Below are positions 1-21,852 of a stretch of DNA of 64,000 bases, piece after piece. Origin of the DNA: Cruorifilaria tuberocauda (Eukaryota > Nematoda > Chromadorea > Rhabditida > Onchocercidae); assembly GCA_013365365.1 (NCBI GenBank), contig JABVXU010000029.1:62001-126000 (forward strand), given 5' to 3'. How positions within the stretch are numbered: the first letter of the stretch is position 1; each line of letters starts with the position of its first letter. The notes beneath the pieces are model-generated. The model searched no databases. It was given only the letters and a program-made list of their open reading frames with translations, and was not told the origin of the DNA. A program made the translations under genes and the position numbers.

Positions 1-8847
<8,847 letters not shown>

Positions 8848-10222
8848 AAGAAAGGCGATGATAACAACAATATCAATAACACTTACTGGAATAGTAGGAA
8901 GTGACCTACCGATATAGAAAATATTATTTTCAGTAATTTTAATGGAAGTATTTCCTGATAAAATACAGGGAAATAATAAATAGATTGTCTGTTCTAGATT
9001 TTACAATTATGTACCGTTTATTTCATAGCGAATATCTTTTAAAATTTGAAATCCTTGAAATAATATAGATCTGAAATCTTGAATTCTCCGTAAGATTAAA
9101 CGTAAGGTAACCTGCACAATTATACGCATCCTCTGAATTGATTAAAACATTTCTAAATTCTATTTATATACTTCCTGTATTTTGACTTCTAATTGATTTC
9201 TTTGTTTTGCTTAATTCAATTGAAGTGATTGAAAAGAATGAGTAATAATGATGTATAATGTCCTAACAAAAAACTGTTGTAACCAAACTCATGCTGTGTG
9301 CTTGATCGAATCTAATCGATTATTCAGCAGATTACTCAGCGATAACCTTTCGATGTTTTCTTCCCTACGATATCTTGAGATGAATTAGACAAAAATATCT
9401 GTTATTTAATTCTTTTTTAAATATATTACACATGAGCGTGCATATTACATTGTCTCTGATGTGCTGAGCGCAGTGCAACTCGATTGTACCTCACCGTTAG
9501 GCAGACTTTACTCGCTTAATGTGTTTTACTTCCATTTCTTCTGCATGTCTTTTTTTAGAAAGACTGCATTTTTCTTAAATCCTCACTTTAATATCATATA
9601 TATGGGCTTTCTAACTCTTTCTTTTTTAAGATTTCAATTTGAAGAAAACAAATTATAAAAGACTTGATGTTCAAGTCAACTAAGCTTAAGGTACTTACCC
9701 ATGTATAGTAATAATAAGTGCTTTGCAAATTTTAATTGCAGACATTCTATTATACAAAGTATTTCACCAACGTGTAAGAATTAATTATGAAAAATAAAAT
9801 ATATCAAGGACTGTTAAATGGTTACAAATTATTCGTCATAATATGAAATCGAGAAGAATATCAGATTCAACTCTAAAAATATCATTCCAAAAAACTTCTC
9901 ATCATTATCTCGCCGCGGTATGGATGAGTAACAGCGGATTGAAATATCAATTCAAGGCTTTTTACGCCACCATAAACCAAAAACAGATCCTATGATACAT
10001 TAGCCAATTTATATTCGGCTGATAAAAATTAAAAAGAGGGTGATTTAAAAAGCTAAAAAAGAATATATAAATGAAGCCATAAGTAATTCTGGAATTATGG
10101 TATTGTATAATAATTCATTACAAAATCGTCCATAAAAATGGAACGAAACATGATTTATAATAGATTTGGAATATGCGATTGAATGAAGTTAAAATACAAA
10201 GTTAATTATATTCTTTCCCTGA
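8848..10222. other. Intergenic gap between convergent copine gene and SF3A1
   Basis: AT-rich sequence between two convergent genes. It holds the presumed 3'UTR of the copine gene; an AATAAA at 8975-8980 lies about 130 nt after its stop and is a reasonable polyadenylation signal. No convincing coding segment was seen on either strand. Confidence 0.5.
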
Positions 10223-13200
10223 TCACTTCTTCTTACCACCTCTTTCCTTAATCAATAATTGTACGACAGCTCCGGTATTCATATTGTAGTAGGCTAAAGT
10301 ACAGGCATCTTTCAAGAACATTCCCTGTAATTTGATACCATTTAATTAATTTAAATGAGAAAAATACATATAAAAAAAGAGATAAAAATGAGGAAATCGA
10401 CACAAGCAGGATTCGAATACATGAAAGTTTGAAGTTTTATTCTTGAATCTCACATAAGTCGGAAAGGCTTACCTCATATGACAACTTCTGCTTTGAACAT
10501 GGTAATCCAGTTTCGTCTTGTACAAAATTTTTCAGCGTAGAAATCTGAATTATCCTTTTTTACTTGAAAAAAAAAGCTAAAATTAGTGGTTCAGATGTCA
10601 AAAGTTATTTAATTTGATAAAAATTTCAAATTTCATCATTTCTGATTTGAACATACCGGTGCTGCAATATCCATAGAAACATTTAATCGTCGTCCATCAA
10701 GTTTCCAGTCTGGATTAGGAGCAGTGCTAGGTATTTGAACAGTAACTGTGATTGATCCGGTTACCTGAAAAAGTAATATCATTATGACTGTGATATTGCA
10801 GCCTTTCGTTACTGTTGCGTAGAAAATTTCAAGCTTCTTTTAATTAATGATTTCGATTATAAGTGATGAGCTTTTCTGAGTTCATCATTCACTAAGCCGG
10901 AAACCAATGATTTCAAAAATTCGAAATTCTAAAATCAAATGAAAAATCTCAAACAGAATCAAAGTACCTTGGTAAGCCAATCCGCTTCACTTTCAAGCTC
11001 ATCTTCTGTTCGAGCTTTTTTAACAGGTGGAGGTCCATCTCCAACAGGAGCATTAGCAGTTGCATTTGTATCAATTGCAGGGGCAGATGAAGTTGCAGGA
11101 GGTGGAATTGGAGCTGTTACTGATGTGCCAGTAGGACGAACAGCAAGTGGCGTTTGCGGAAGAACCGGAACTGGTATCATTGGAACTCCAATTGGTGGCT
11201 TAGAAATAAAACAAGTTTTCGAAATCAAGGTTTAGAAGAAAAAAGGGAATAACTTTCACATTGAAAAAAAGACAATAAGCAGTCTAATTAAAATAAACTA
11301 ACTCTCATGACAGGCATTGGCATCGGTGGCATTGGCATCGGTGCACCTGGAAAAGGCATTGCAGGAAACCTGAAATTGTTAACTCATATCTTTTATATAT
11401 TTCGAAACGTTTTAGCTTGTTATGCTATTACTTAAGAATAGAAAAAAATCCTCGAACTGCAATTTCTGGCTAGCATATTCAACAAAAAAAAAAACAAAAG
11501 TCATCAAACAAACATGAAATAGGACAATTACAAACCCAGGTGGTGGCGGTCGTATGGGAATTTGAGGAATAACTGGTGGTCGAACGGCTTGAGTTGGTGG
11601 TACTGGAGCTGGTGTAGTCTGTGGAGGAGGTACTGGCGGGCGTGGAGTGGGAACGGATGGCTTTAGCACTACCGTAGTTGATGGCGTTGTACTAGTCGTA
11701 GTAGTGGTGACGGGTGACGACGGTGTAGTTGCAGTTGTTACGGCTATTGTCGTCGTTGGTGGTGGAACTGTTTGAACTGGAGGAGGAGGTACAGCACCTG
11801 GTCCTATTCTTTCTTTGCTTGGATCAGCAATATACCCATGTTGCTTATGAATTTCATTGATTTGTTGATCTGAAAAGTGATTTTCAAGATGCTTATTGAT
11901 GAAAACCTATCTTTTTCGAAAATATAAATTGATTAATAACCTGTCAATTTTTGAGTGAAAATTATGTTGATAAGTCTACCAAATTTTGTATTCGTACACT
12001 TCATAACCCTAAGATATTGCTCTGGTAATCACAAACGATGCTTGACGGAATTTAATTGTCAGTATTTCTGAATTAAGTGCGTAATCAGCCACTTAATTCA
12101 GAAATACTGATAATTAACTTAATATTTTCATCAAATGTTACGTAAAAATACCCAATGTAACGCTTTGCTGAGCTAATTTCGTTGTCTGATCGATTGTAGA
12201 TTGCTGACCATCCCAGATAAGCTTCGGATCCGGACCACGTGGTGCCTCCTCTTCTTCACCAAGCTAAAAATAACATATGATGCAAGAATCTCTTTTTTCT
12301 CTTTTCTATTCCGAGGTTGCCATATGCAAAAAGGGTTCTCTGCATAGTTATTTTTTTATTTATACCGACACCATTATAAACTAAACAATAATAGTGATAA
12401 TGACGTAGTAAATCGCGATATTTTAGATTTGATTAACCAAATACGAGTTTGCTGCACTTGATTTATTAGAAGTAAAAATATCAGCAGTAACCAGTTAAAT
12501 CATGAGATGATCCAAACTGACAAACTTACTTTTTTACCAATAATCGTTTGCTCTGCACCATGACCAAATATATCAGTACGACGTTCCGCAAACTTGCCAA
12601 TATTTGTACTAATATCAGCACCTGGCGCATAAACCGGCTCTTCTTCATTGCGATCCGACAGCTCTCTAAAAAAGATGGCAATTCAGGATTAGGATTATAT
12701 AATGAGTACATTAAAGATTAGTTTGACAATAATTTGCTTGCTACAAATAACCTTTCTCGTTGTTCCTTATATTGCGAATCAACAGTGTTGTAACGCATAT
12801 GCTCCTGTAATTTATCAGCAGGTATTCGCTCACCAGTAAGAGGTGAAATAATCCACTTATCAGCAGCTTTTCGTGCAGTTATTGCTAAAATCGAAATGAA
12901 GTGTCAAAATTCAAGATAATTTATAATTCATAACTTGACATGAAAAAGGAATAAGGGAGCTCCATCAAAGTTTAATTTTTTTTTATAATCGCAAAGCACA
13001 TGAAAATGCTCGTTCTAGTTCTGTCTTGCAATCTCTTTCATATCTTGTTACTCATCTCTATCTTTCATGCCACATATTCCAAAAGATTTCTGAAGTTCAC
13101 AGTTGTAACCAATAACAATTTCATCAAATTGAAATCGAATACAGAGTCAAACATAAATAATTCCAAAAATAAAAACAAACATTTCTTTGGATCATAATCT

Positions 13201-16163
13201 CTGATTACAACTGTATCTTCTGATGGTGGTGCAGGCATCGGTTGAGTTACTTCATATGGAGCTTTCTTCTCATGATCAGTACAGCCATTTTCCACTTCAC
13301 CATTTGTAATCTAAAAAAGTTACCAGTTGGATTTCATATAACATTTTAATGTTTCTATTAATTAATACTGATTTCAGTAATAATCTGCTAATAGTTACGA
13401 TAAATATTTTTTCAATTTCTTCTAAAAGTTGCTACAAGCCTCATCTCCTCTCCATACTACCATTAAGAAAAATAAACTAATTTCGTAAAATGATTAAATA
13501 TGAAAGGAAACGATTTATGAAATAATTCATAGAAAAGCGGTGCAGTAGTCAACAAAGAAAAATTATTCTTAAAACTTGGGAAACAAGATATTCATTGTTT
13601 CTTTAATTTCAAATTATTTTATGAGATCCTTTTCCATGAGGGAGCAACCTTTATTCTTTAAATATCCTATTAGCACAAGCATTTATAAAACGCACCATAT
13701 TGAAACAACTTACTTCATTGCGAATTTCTTGATGTTCGTCGTCAGAGTCTGATTCGACATCCATCTCAACCGCTTGCTCTGCAGCTGCTTTAGCTGCTGC
13801 TTCCTGTAAATGTAATGGACACTTTAAAACCAACTAGTTCATACCAACATTTCGACTTTACTTTAAAGGTTCGAGTACTTTTTATGGATTAAAAAAATCA
13901 ATTTACCTGCCGTTGTTGCATCAAAATTCTTGCGCCAACATCTTTGGGTGTGCAAAATGGTGGCAGGGTTGCTAAAGTTAATGAGTATAATAATAACAGT
14001 ATAAGAAAAGTTGCAAAAAAAAAGCTGTTTCCTAATTTTAAACGCAAAATGTAACTGACAAGCAAGTTCAGTTCCTAATGATCATAAAATAGTTATTGGC
14101 ATACAGATCCTAACCGGAACACATCCGTCTACTAGACAATAGCCACCATAGTTTTGCTCATACAGCATACAATTTCAATAATAAAAAGAATATCATCAAA
14201 GGCCTTTTAGAGTTAACTTTAAAAGTTAAGAAAGTTCACCTGTGTCGTTGATAGGAAAATCGACAGTTTGAACAACAACGAAATCATGCCAATCGATTTG
14301 TGCATAGGCTATTCGCTCTCTCTCAATCTGTCGAAAAAAAGTAAACATTAATGGTAATCTATCAATACATTACAAGAATTAAATGAAATACAAACTCATT
14401 TACAAATCCAAAAAGCGGAAAGCATTAAACACGACATATATCCTTAATGATTTTGTATATGGATCACTATTATGTCATTGATTCAAACATTGAAAACATT
14501 CAATTCTGGAGAAAGGATAGACACAACATTAAAAAATAAAAAAGCGCAATATTGACTGAATTAACTCCATCAATGAATGAAATTTGAAACAGATTAACCT
14601 CAGCATCCTCCTTCTCCTTCTGCGATCGTTGATACTTCTCCCAGCCAACTCGATATCTCACATTTTCAAGAATCTTTTTTGTATTACCTTCTTCAGCTTT
14701 CAAATCTTCCACAATACTTTTTGCAGGAACAATGATCTGAATACAACCAAAAAAGATAAATATCATGAAATTCTCTGATAACTGTTTGTTGCTTATATCT
14801 CTTCCCTTTTGTACTGTTCGTAAATTACATTGCCATTTTCTATTTTAGTTTAATATGTAGTAAAGATAACAGCAGATGATTGTAAATGGTCTTCGCATTT
14901 ATGCAAACATGAGTTGAAAGATTGTTTGGACTTAAATTGAATGTAGAGAAATTCAATTAATCATATAACTCGAAAACTTAGAATCTAAAATAATTAAATC
15001 CAAACTTAGGTGTTAGATAAAATCCCTCTCCAACATGCAACTAAACCTTTGTATACTGCTCCACAAGTTTCGTAAAATAGTTGAAATTTGAATGTTGCGG
15101 CTTCAAGAAATCAAACTGATAGTTTCTCGACTCACGATTCATCAATGAAGTCAGAAACTGTCGTCCATTGCGTGCCACAAATAATGCTGTTAACTTGATT
15201 AAATCTCTAAAATACTTCCGGATGATATTAAAAAATAACACGTAAATTTTCCCGCTACCTGCAAATTTGCAAAAATTACAACTGAACTTACAAATCAAAT
15301 GCATTTATTGTAGCCGGATCAGCGTCAAACTCGAATGGAGGTGGAGGATTTCGTGGCACGAACTCCGCCTGTTTCACATGTTCTTTTACTGCTTCCGGTA
15401 TTTGTGGTCGCTAAACATATTTCATACAGAAACGAAGAAAAATACAACTGGGACATGTTTTGAAACAAATTACAAAAAGACAACAACCTACCATGCTTTA
15501 ACAAAATTTCTGTAAAAAATGTAGATGTAATACTTTACGTACACAAAAATAAGTTTTATTTTATCATTTGTAAAATAATCATTCGTCAGATCCCTCCATG
15601 TGACTCATATTACTACAGCACGCAATTCAAAATTCACAAAATAAAATAAATGCTTACAGGAACCGATGGTTCTGTTGTTTTCCCATCTCGAAATTCTATA
15701 ACTTTGTGTTGATAGTAAGCGTTGTATGGATCTGTTGCACTCAGAAAGCTGAATCGAGGATTAGATGCTTCTTTTTCTCTGATTTTATTCTCGAAATCAA
15801 TTCCATTTCTGGCAACAAATGCTGCTGTTTTGTCGACAATTGCTGAAGGAAGAAAGATCCTTTTTTTGTTTTCTGCATTACCTACCATTTGCAATTTAAG
15901 GAAATAGAAAAATAAGAAAAGTACTGGCATTAATTAACATGAAATTTGCTTAATACATTACTGCGAAAAAAATTTCCCTATATAGTTGACAATAAAGTGA
16001 AGTAACTCATTTATATAAAAATAACTGGAAAGTGCAACTGACTTCTAATATCTGGCGGAGGATAAATAATCCCAATGACTTGTCGACCACTCATTGATGG
16101 TTCGGTGTTCACGGAATCTTCCTCCCGATTTGAAACCATCACAACAGGTGGCATTGGCGGCAT
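10223..16163 (-). CDS. prp-21: Splicing factor 3A subunit 1 (SF3A1/Prp21), complete
   Basis: U2 snRNP component that helps U2 engage the branch point. Exons on the minus strand, 5' to 3': 16163-16043, 15842-15658, 15410-15292, 15206-15047, 14736-14599, 14327-14240, 13971-13907, 13803-13714, 13310-13181, 12884-12752, 12665-12530, 12263-12152, 11869-11536, 11369-11303, 11198-10968, 10764-10657, 10544-10473, 10324-10223 (stop TGA). All junctions are in phase and give 796 aa, against about 793 in human. Two SURP modules (IVDKTAAFVARNG near residue 42; LIKLTALFVARNG near 143) are followed by the conserved SF3A1 middle (NFNYFTKLVEQYTK; YAQIDWHDFVVV), a Pro/Thr-rich linker around residues 490-690, and a C-terminal ubiquitin-like domain ending KERGGKKK. 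The ATG was chosen because MPPMPP lies about 25 nt after a TTTCCAG acceptor. Confidence 0.96.
12052..12117. repeat. Near-perfect 28-bp hairpin with 10-nt loop inside an SF3A1 intron
   Basis: Arms 12052-12079 and 12090-12117 are reverse complements, with 21 uninterrupted pairs next to the loop, then one G.T position, then six more pairs. The loop is 12080-12089. It lies in the intron between SF3A1 exons 12 and 13. It could be a small-RNA precursor, a foldback or MITE remnant, or a recent inversion-duplication. Confidence 0.85.
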
Positions 16164-16509
16164 TTTGTTAGGATTTAATTGATACTGGAAACAGTCATAA
16201 AAGATAACAAAGAATGAATAACAACAATTAATGTCAATATAAATTACGAATTGGCATCCGATTATATGTTTATGAATGGAGGATATCCGATTGGCACTCG
16301 TTACCAACCACAGTACCGATGAAAAGCATACCATCAAGTGATACTGAAACCAAGAACGTCAGAACAGTTGGAGAAAGCAAGTCGTTGCATATAAGTTGCA
16401 TGAAACGATTCGTGAAATTGTTATTGAGAAATAGCCAGTTGACAAGCAGCTGAATTTAAATAGAAGCTGTTGGCGATGAAGTTTTCTGCTTCGCGAAGTT
16501 GCTTAGTGC

Positions 16510-16663
16510 GATGCTGAAGTTTTGGAACTATATCTCTTATCATGGGGAAACAAGGACATTGCGAATTCCAAGACGAAAGAAACTACAGAGGGTCGACCAC
16601 TTACAATGGAGCAGGTTTTTTTGAAATGGTTCAGGTGTATTAAGGCTCGTGTGATAATGTAAT
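16510..16663 (+). pseudogene. Possible decayed coding fragment, DNA-binding or transposase-like
   Basis: A plus-strand frame reads about 50 residues between two stops and includes ETTEGRPLTMEQVFLKWF, with base composition richer than its surroundings. In the same frame upstream there are TGA and TAG interruptions. The MEQVFLKWF segment faintly resembles the helix of CENP-B/pogo-type transposase DNA-binding regions, but the match is too short to name. It could equally be chance. Confidence 0.15.
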
Positions 16664-17904
16664 TATCAAGATTATGAAAGTTGTTAACTGACAGCTGGAA
16701 AAATTATCAGGAATTAGGGAGGAACTTTATATTGAGAACTAAGGATGTAAGAGCTTGTCAGCTCTCGAAGTCTAGAGATTTAACCTGAATCCTTATCGTA
16801 CCATTATTATCGCTGTTATCAAACTCATTAATATGTTGCAAAAGGTGTAATAACTATAAACTACAAGTGTAATAATTATGAACTGTAACCGTTAAGAAAA
16901 TAAGAAAGTAGTAATAAAGGTAAGATTAATTATTATACACGGAAGTTTCCCGTTTTGACCGTTAATATTATAGTTTGTTATAATAATAAAAACCAATTTT
17001 CTTGTATTTCATATCTTATAAATATTAAATTTGAAGTCAACAAAAGAGATGAAAGAAAAAGAATAAAACAAATGTTAAATATTAGAAAAGTTTATAATAC
17101 TAGCAGTATATTAGAATATATAAAGTTAATATGAAGTTTATTAATTTTTCTTTTCATAACTAGGTTTCAAATTTTCTGACTTCTGTTTTTCTTAATTAAT
17201 CAGATTTTGACTTTTCCAAATGTCTGCTTTCCTCAAATTTTTAACTTTCGCATCATTGGATTTCTTTCGTGTATTTGCTGAATTTAAAAGTTTTTTCAAG
17301 AAATTAATGAATTAAAAGGAATTAAACTAAACAGAAACTGTTCAAAAGCTCAAGAAATTTTATGGTAGTCACGAGCTGGAGCTAATGATATCACTTCTAC
17401 TTGTCCCAATCATTATCACTTCCTGAAATGATTGCATTTGATTGCATCAGTTCGGTAAGGAGAGGAAAAATTGTCCAAAGTTGGAAATATAAAAAATAAC
17501 TTAGGAATTCAGAATATGGAAAAATGAAAATTGACTAATTCGAGATTTCATAAAGTTTTCATACTAAAAATTAAGAAAGAAAAAAGAAACATATATATAT
17601 CACTAACAATGATTACGAAGTTGAATGAATGATAGTAATAAATAGAAAACAATTTCAGGAATTCCCGCATTCATTCCATTCTGAAGCGATTATATTTGAC
17701 TGTGATTTCAAATATGCAATTTCGTTTCGATTAACTGTTATATCATTAATTAATATCTAGAAAGAATAAATTATATCGCAAGCTTATGTTAGCAGAAAAG
17801 TATTGACACGCAAAACCATGATAAATTGTTCAAAATGAACAGAACTTAAAATTTAATTAATTCAACCCAAGCTTGAAAACTTAATTCCATTAAATAAAAT
17901 AGAA

Positions 17905-18480
17905 CAAAGTTGCATGCAATGAATTTAGTGAGCAAAGAAACATGCAGTAAATTAAATAAAAACATGCGATGAGTAAAAGTAATCTAAAAATTATCTAATA
18001 ATTAAATAAAGAACAAATGAAAAACTGACAAGAAGGCATGCAATAAGCAATCAGCATGAAGAAGAGAAGAAAAGAAGTTCCAAAAAGAAGTTTTGGAAGG
18101 CGTAGAGAAATTAAAGTTATCATAAGCGTGCAATAACTAGAAAGTACTCAAAAATGCATGCCAAAAATACCTTCAGCTCAATGCAAATTGTGAAAAATTA
18201 AAGTAAGCAATAAAAGCATACAATAAATGAAATGAAATTTGTTAATTAATCGCATGAAGCGAGAAAAAAGGCATGCAGTTAGTAAAGCGAAAAAGCATGC
18301 AGTTGGTAGAACGAGAAAAAAGGCACTCACTGATAAGACGGCATCATAAAAAAATACCTAGCGATAAATATAATTATCCAAAATCGAAAAATGAATAACA
18401 ATGAAAAATACATGCATTAGTGCAAGTTGTAACAAAAAAAAGTGAAAGATTAGCAAAGTGAAGAGAAGCATGCAATAATT
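17905..18480. repeat. Cluster of degenerate GCATGCA(A/G)T motifs
   Basis: About eleven copies of CATG-centred words, mostly GCATGC followed by A-A-T-A-A or A-G-T-T, lie near 17914, 17941, 17964, 18035, 18052, 18156, 18253, 18273, 18293, 18412 and 18468. They are separated by irregular purine/A-rich spacers of 20-110 bases. Spacing is too irregular for a simple minisatellite. GCATG is also the core of the RBFOX/FOX-1 RNA site, but no transcript across this region is shown. Confidence 0.6.
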
Positions 18481-21400
18481 AGAAGTTAGAAATAGCAAAG
18501 TTTACAATGAATAAAAAGTAAGGAAAGCACACGCAATGTATAGTTCAAAATATTTGAAAGAAAAACATAAAGTTTAAGACAATCGAAAAAAGTAAAACAA
18601 ATTAAATTTTGAATATTTTTGGAAATTCGAAAGCTCTGCCAAATCAAAAATCAAGGAGGAAATTGGAGAGTTCAAAAATTTCCTCCAAAGTTTACAAAAA
18701 AAATCCTAAAATTTTTCAAAAAAAATTTTTTTCTGAAAATTTCCAAAATAGTATTTTAATAAAATAGTAAATTAATCCTCTCACTAACTTATAAGTTATT
18801 CAAAAAATCCATTTCTCTCCATCTTCCATCTTTCTCACTTGATAAGAAAAAAAAGCAATGATTAGACGAGTGGCTATCACATACAATCAAAGACAGTTAT
18901 AAAAATATTACGAATTCTAATCAATAAATAATAATTAAAAAAAAATCAGTACTAATCAAAAGGAAAAAATAGCTGTAATATTGGATACCAATTCGTGATT
19001 AGTAAAAAAAACTTGAGTGAAGCATATTATCAAATTATCAGATGCTATCAGTATTTCTCAATTTGATAATTCAATCAAAGTATAAGCTTAAATGTAAATA
19101 GGAATTCTCAAATGCCAAAGCATAGTATCATAGGTAACTTCTTAATAATCTATTGCAATTATTCTAAAAGCATAATATAAAATTACTATACACATCCTAA
19201 TAATACTGAGGAAATAACTATCACGATCAAGTAAAGCTAAATCAGTATAAACTACGAATTAGAATCCAACCCGATTATAAATATTTATTGAAAAATATAG
19301 AAACATTAGATTTCAGTCAGTAAATAATAATAATTAAGAATTAATAATTAAGAAAACCGGAATAAAAGTATCAAAGGTGAAGATTAGGAATCACTAAACA
19401 TGGGAAAAGTAAAAGTTTCGTCTGAAACTTCTTTCTTGGTGGGTTAACTTACTTTTTTATCAACAATGAGAGTAGCAAAGTCAACCGATAGAATAGAATA
19501 ACAGTTATTATAATTTATATATAAATATACATTGGTATCTTTGGGTATTATACGAACGAAGAATAATTGAGAAGCATTCAGTGTGGTAGTTCACGTGGAA
19601 AGATAGATCACGGGGACAACAGACCATCCAATAGTTAAGTAACATAATAATCATTTTAATTCATTAAAAATAAGACGAACGATACGATCGGAAAATTGTT
19701 TGTTATTTTAATTAACAATTCCTTTGGCATAATTATCAATTATGTAAAATTGATATTTACATTATAAAATTTCTTTGGGATGCAAAAATAGCATCAAATT
19801 ACAATTCTTACTTTTCCATTCAGCTTCCTAAAACAATTCTATATAATATTTGAGAGATTTATCAGGTTAAGAATTTCAAAAGGTTGGTTTAATTGGAAAT
19901 TAATGCGTTTACTTTTAAAATTTTAATCGAAAGATTGAAAAAAAAAATCTTGCATAACTTGTAAAAACAAACTGATAAATTATTATCAAAAGAAGATAAG
20001 ATGACTGAATAATCATTTCTCCTTCATTTTTTGCATGACTTTTTTCTCTGAATTACTTAATTCACTTTTCTCTCGTAATCTCTAATCTCCCTTAATCTAT
20101 AAAATGTAGGTGATAGTCTTATCATAGAATAAGAGATATGAGTCATTTGAATTAGAAACGTGAACGTATCAATGATTTCACTATCAGATCAGAAGGTTAT
20201 ATCTTAAATCATTAATTGATATGCAAATTTTTAAACTTATATGCCTATTTATTATATGCTCTTGTTGAAATATTTGTTATTTTGCATATATTTCAGAATT
20301 TTGTCTTCAGTTTTAGTCTTCAGCTGTCTTATTAACTTAATAAGTTTTATGTTAGCTTTAATTAATTAATTTAACTAATTTCTTGACATACTTGTTTCAT
20401 TTTTGAGTATTGCATGACTTTGTTGATTTTACTTTGTGTATAAATTCTTATTTATTTATTTTCAAATCTTTTCTTCTTGTTTTTTAAATTTATCTGTTTA
20501 TTTTTATTTTATTTTAATTCAATTTTAATTTATTTTAATTTATTCTTAATTCAAATTCTACTTAATTTAATTTAATTAGAAAATAATTTAAATTATTTTA
20601 AATATTCCTCACTTTCTCTCATCTCTTTCCAGTAATAAATGTATTAAATTACTTTAGTTTTCTTAAGTTTTTTCTGTGATTTCTACTTACTGCATATTTT
20701 TACTTATTCCAATTAATTATTGTTAATATATTCATTTTACACAGTTTGATTAACTGCATGTTATACTTTTAGTTTATTTCATAAATGTGTGCTGGAAGAC
20801 AAATCATACAAATTAGCTAGCAGGAGAAGCCTGATTCCTGATACTCTAAGTTTAATATGAATTTTCCTGTGTTTCCTCATTTTTTGAACTCTCTTATTCT
20901 CAAATCAATTGTTGAAATTCTCGAAATGGTTTGATTGCTTATAATTGCAAATAATTTTGACTCATAGAATTTTGAAAATCTTTTTTGAATTCTTCGGATT
21001 TTCTATTTTCCTAAATTCTCTTATGCTTTTTAATCTCATAAAAATTTTGCCAAAACTTTCGATCTTTTTCTTGTTTTAATTTTATTACTTTTTAAATTTA
21101 CTTTAAAAAATTTTCGCACGTCTAAAGTGATTTAGGTTTAACTTTGTGGTTTCAATTAAACATTTACAATATACAATTATCCAATCAGATAGATAATTAA
21201 TTCAAATTTTGCAGGCGATGAAATGACTAACTTACTTGCTGCAAAAAATTAAATTTTAATTTATTACAATGATATATGATATTTTAAATTACCATAACGA
21301 TATGAGGACAATTTTATATTATGAAGTTTTTTCGGAATACAAACATTGCACAAACTTGTGTTTTATTGATTTTCCGTAGCAATTTTTCCATAAGAAATAT

Positions 21401-21840
21401 TTGTAAATGCAAGAACTACGACAGTAAGTTTAAGAGAAAATAATGTGCTTACTTAAGATTTTATTTTGATAACAATTCCTTCATTATAAGTATTAGTTAT
21501 GCAAAAAAGTTATTTAAATGATTTCATATTATGAAGTTTTATCCGGCTTTCCGAAATCATATCCTGTCACCGGAATTTTAACGTCCGTTTGTATGAGAAC
21601 GATCACTAATTATCGAATAGTCGATTATATGAGGAAGTTTTATTACTGGGCAGTTTATTGTATTTTTTATTTTTCTGATTGCTTATTGTAACTTAGCTAA
21701 ACGACTATTCTATATTGATAACTGATAACTATTGATAACTATAATGAGTTCAATGTCTAGCGTGTGTAATACGCAGTAATAGTCTATTATAGTCTATCTG
21801 AATTGAATACGCGTATTACAATTAATAATTTGTATTTTGC

Positions 21841-21852
21841 AGATTTCCCAGA
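21841..21852 (+). promoter_or_regulatory. Candidate trans-splice acceptor just before the zinc-finger start codon
   Basis: TATTTTGCAG ends at 21842, ten bases before the ATG at 21853. An acceptor this close to a start codon, with no recognisable upstream exon, is the usual nematode arrangement for spliced-leader addition. A distant cis-spliced 5' exon cannot be excluded. Confidence 0.45.

Larger units (their letters stand above)
16164..21842. other. Long AT-rich intergenic region upstream of SF3A1 and of the zinc-finger gene
   Basis: Lies between the divergent SF3A1 and zinc-finger genes. The first 700 bases (to about 16860) are less AT-rich and contain a decayed coding-like stretch. From about 16900 on the sequence is very AT-rich with homopolymer runs. 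17900-18550 carries a cluster of GCATG-containing motifs. I found no exon supported by splice sites here. Confidence 0.5.

Noticed and set aside
10405..10420. GGATTCGAA word resembling a tRNA B box on the minus strand
   Set aside because: No matching A box or acceptor/anticodon stems nearby; it lies in an SF3A1 intron.
10939..11235. Plus-strand 98-residue Gly/Ser/Val-rich frame
   Set aside because: Antisense shadow of the Pro/Ala-rich SF3A1 exon at 10968-11198.
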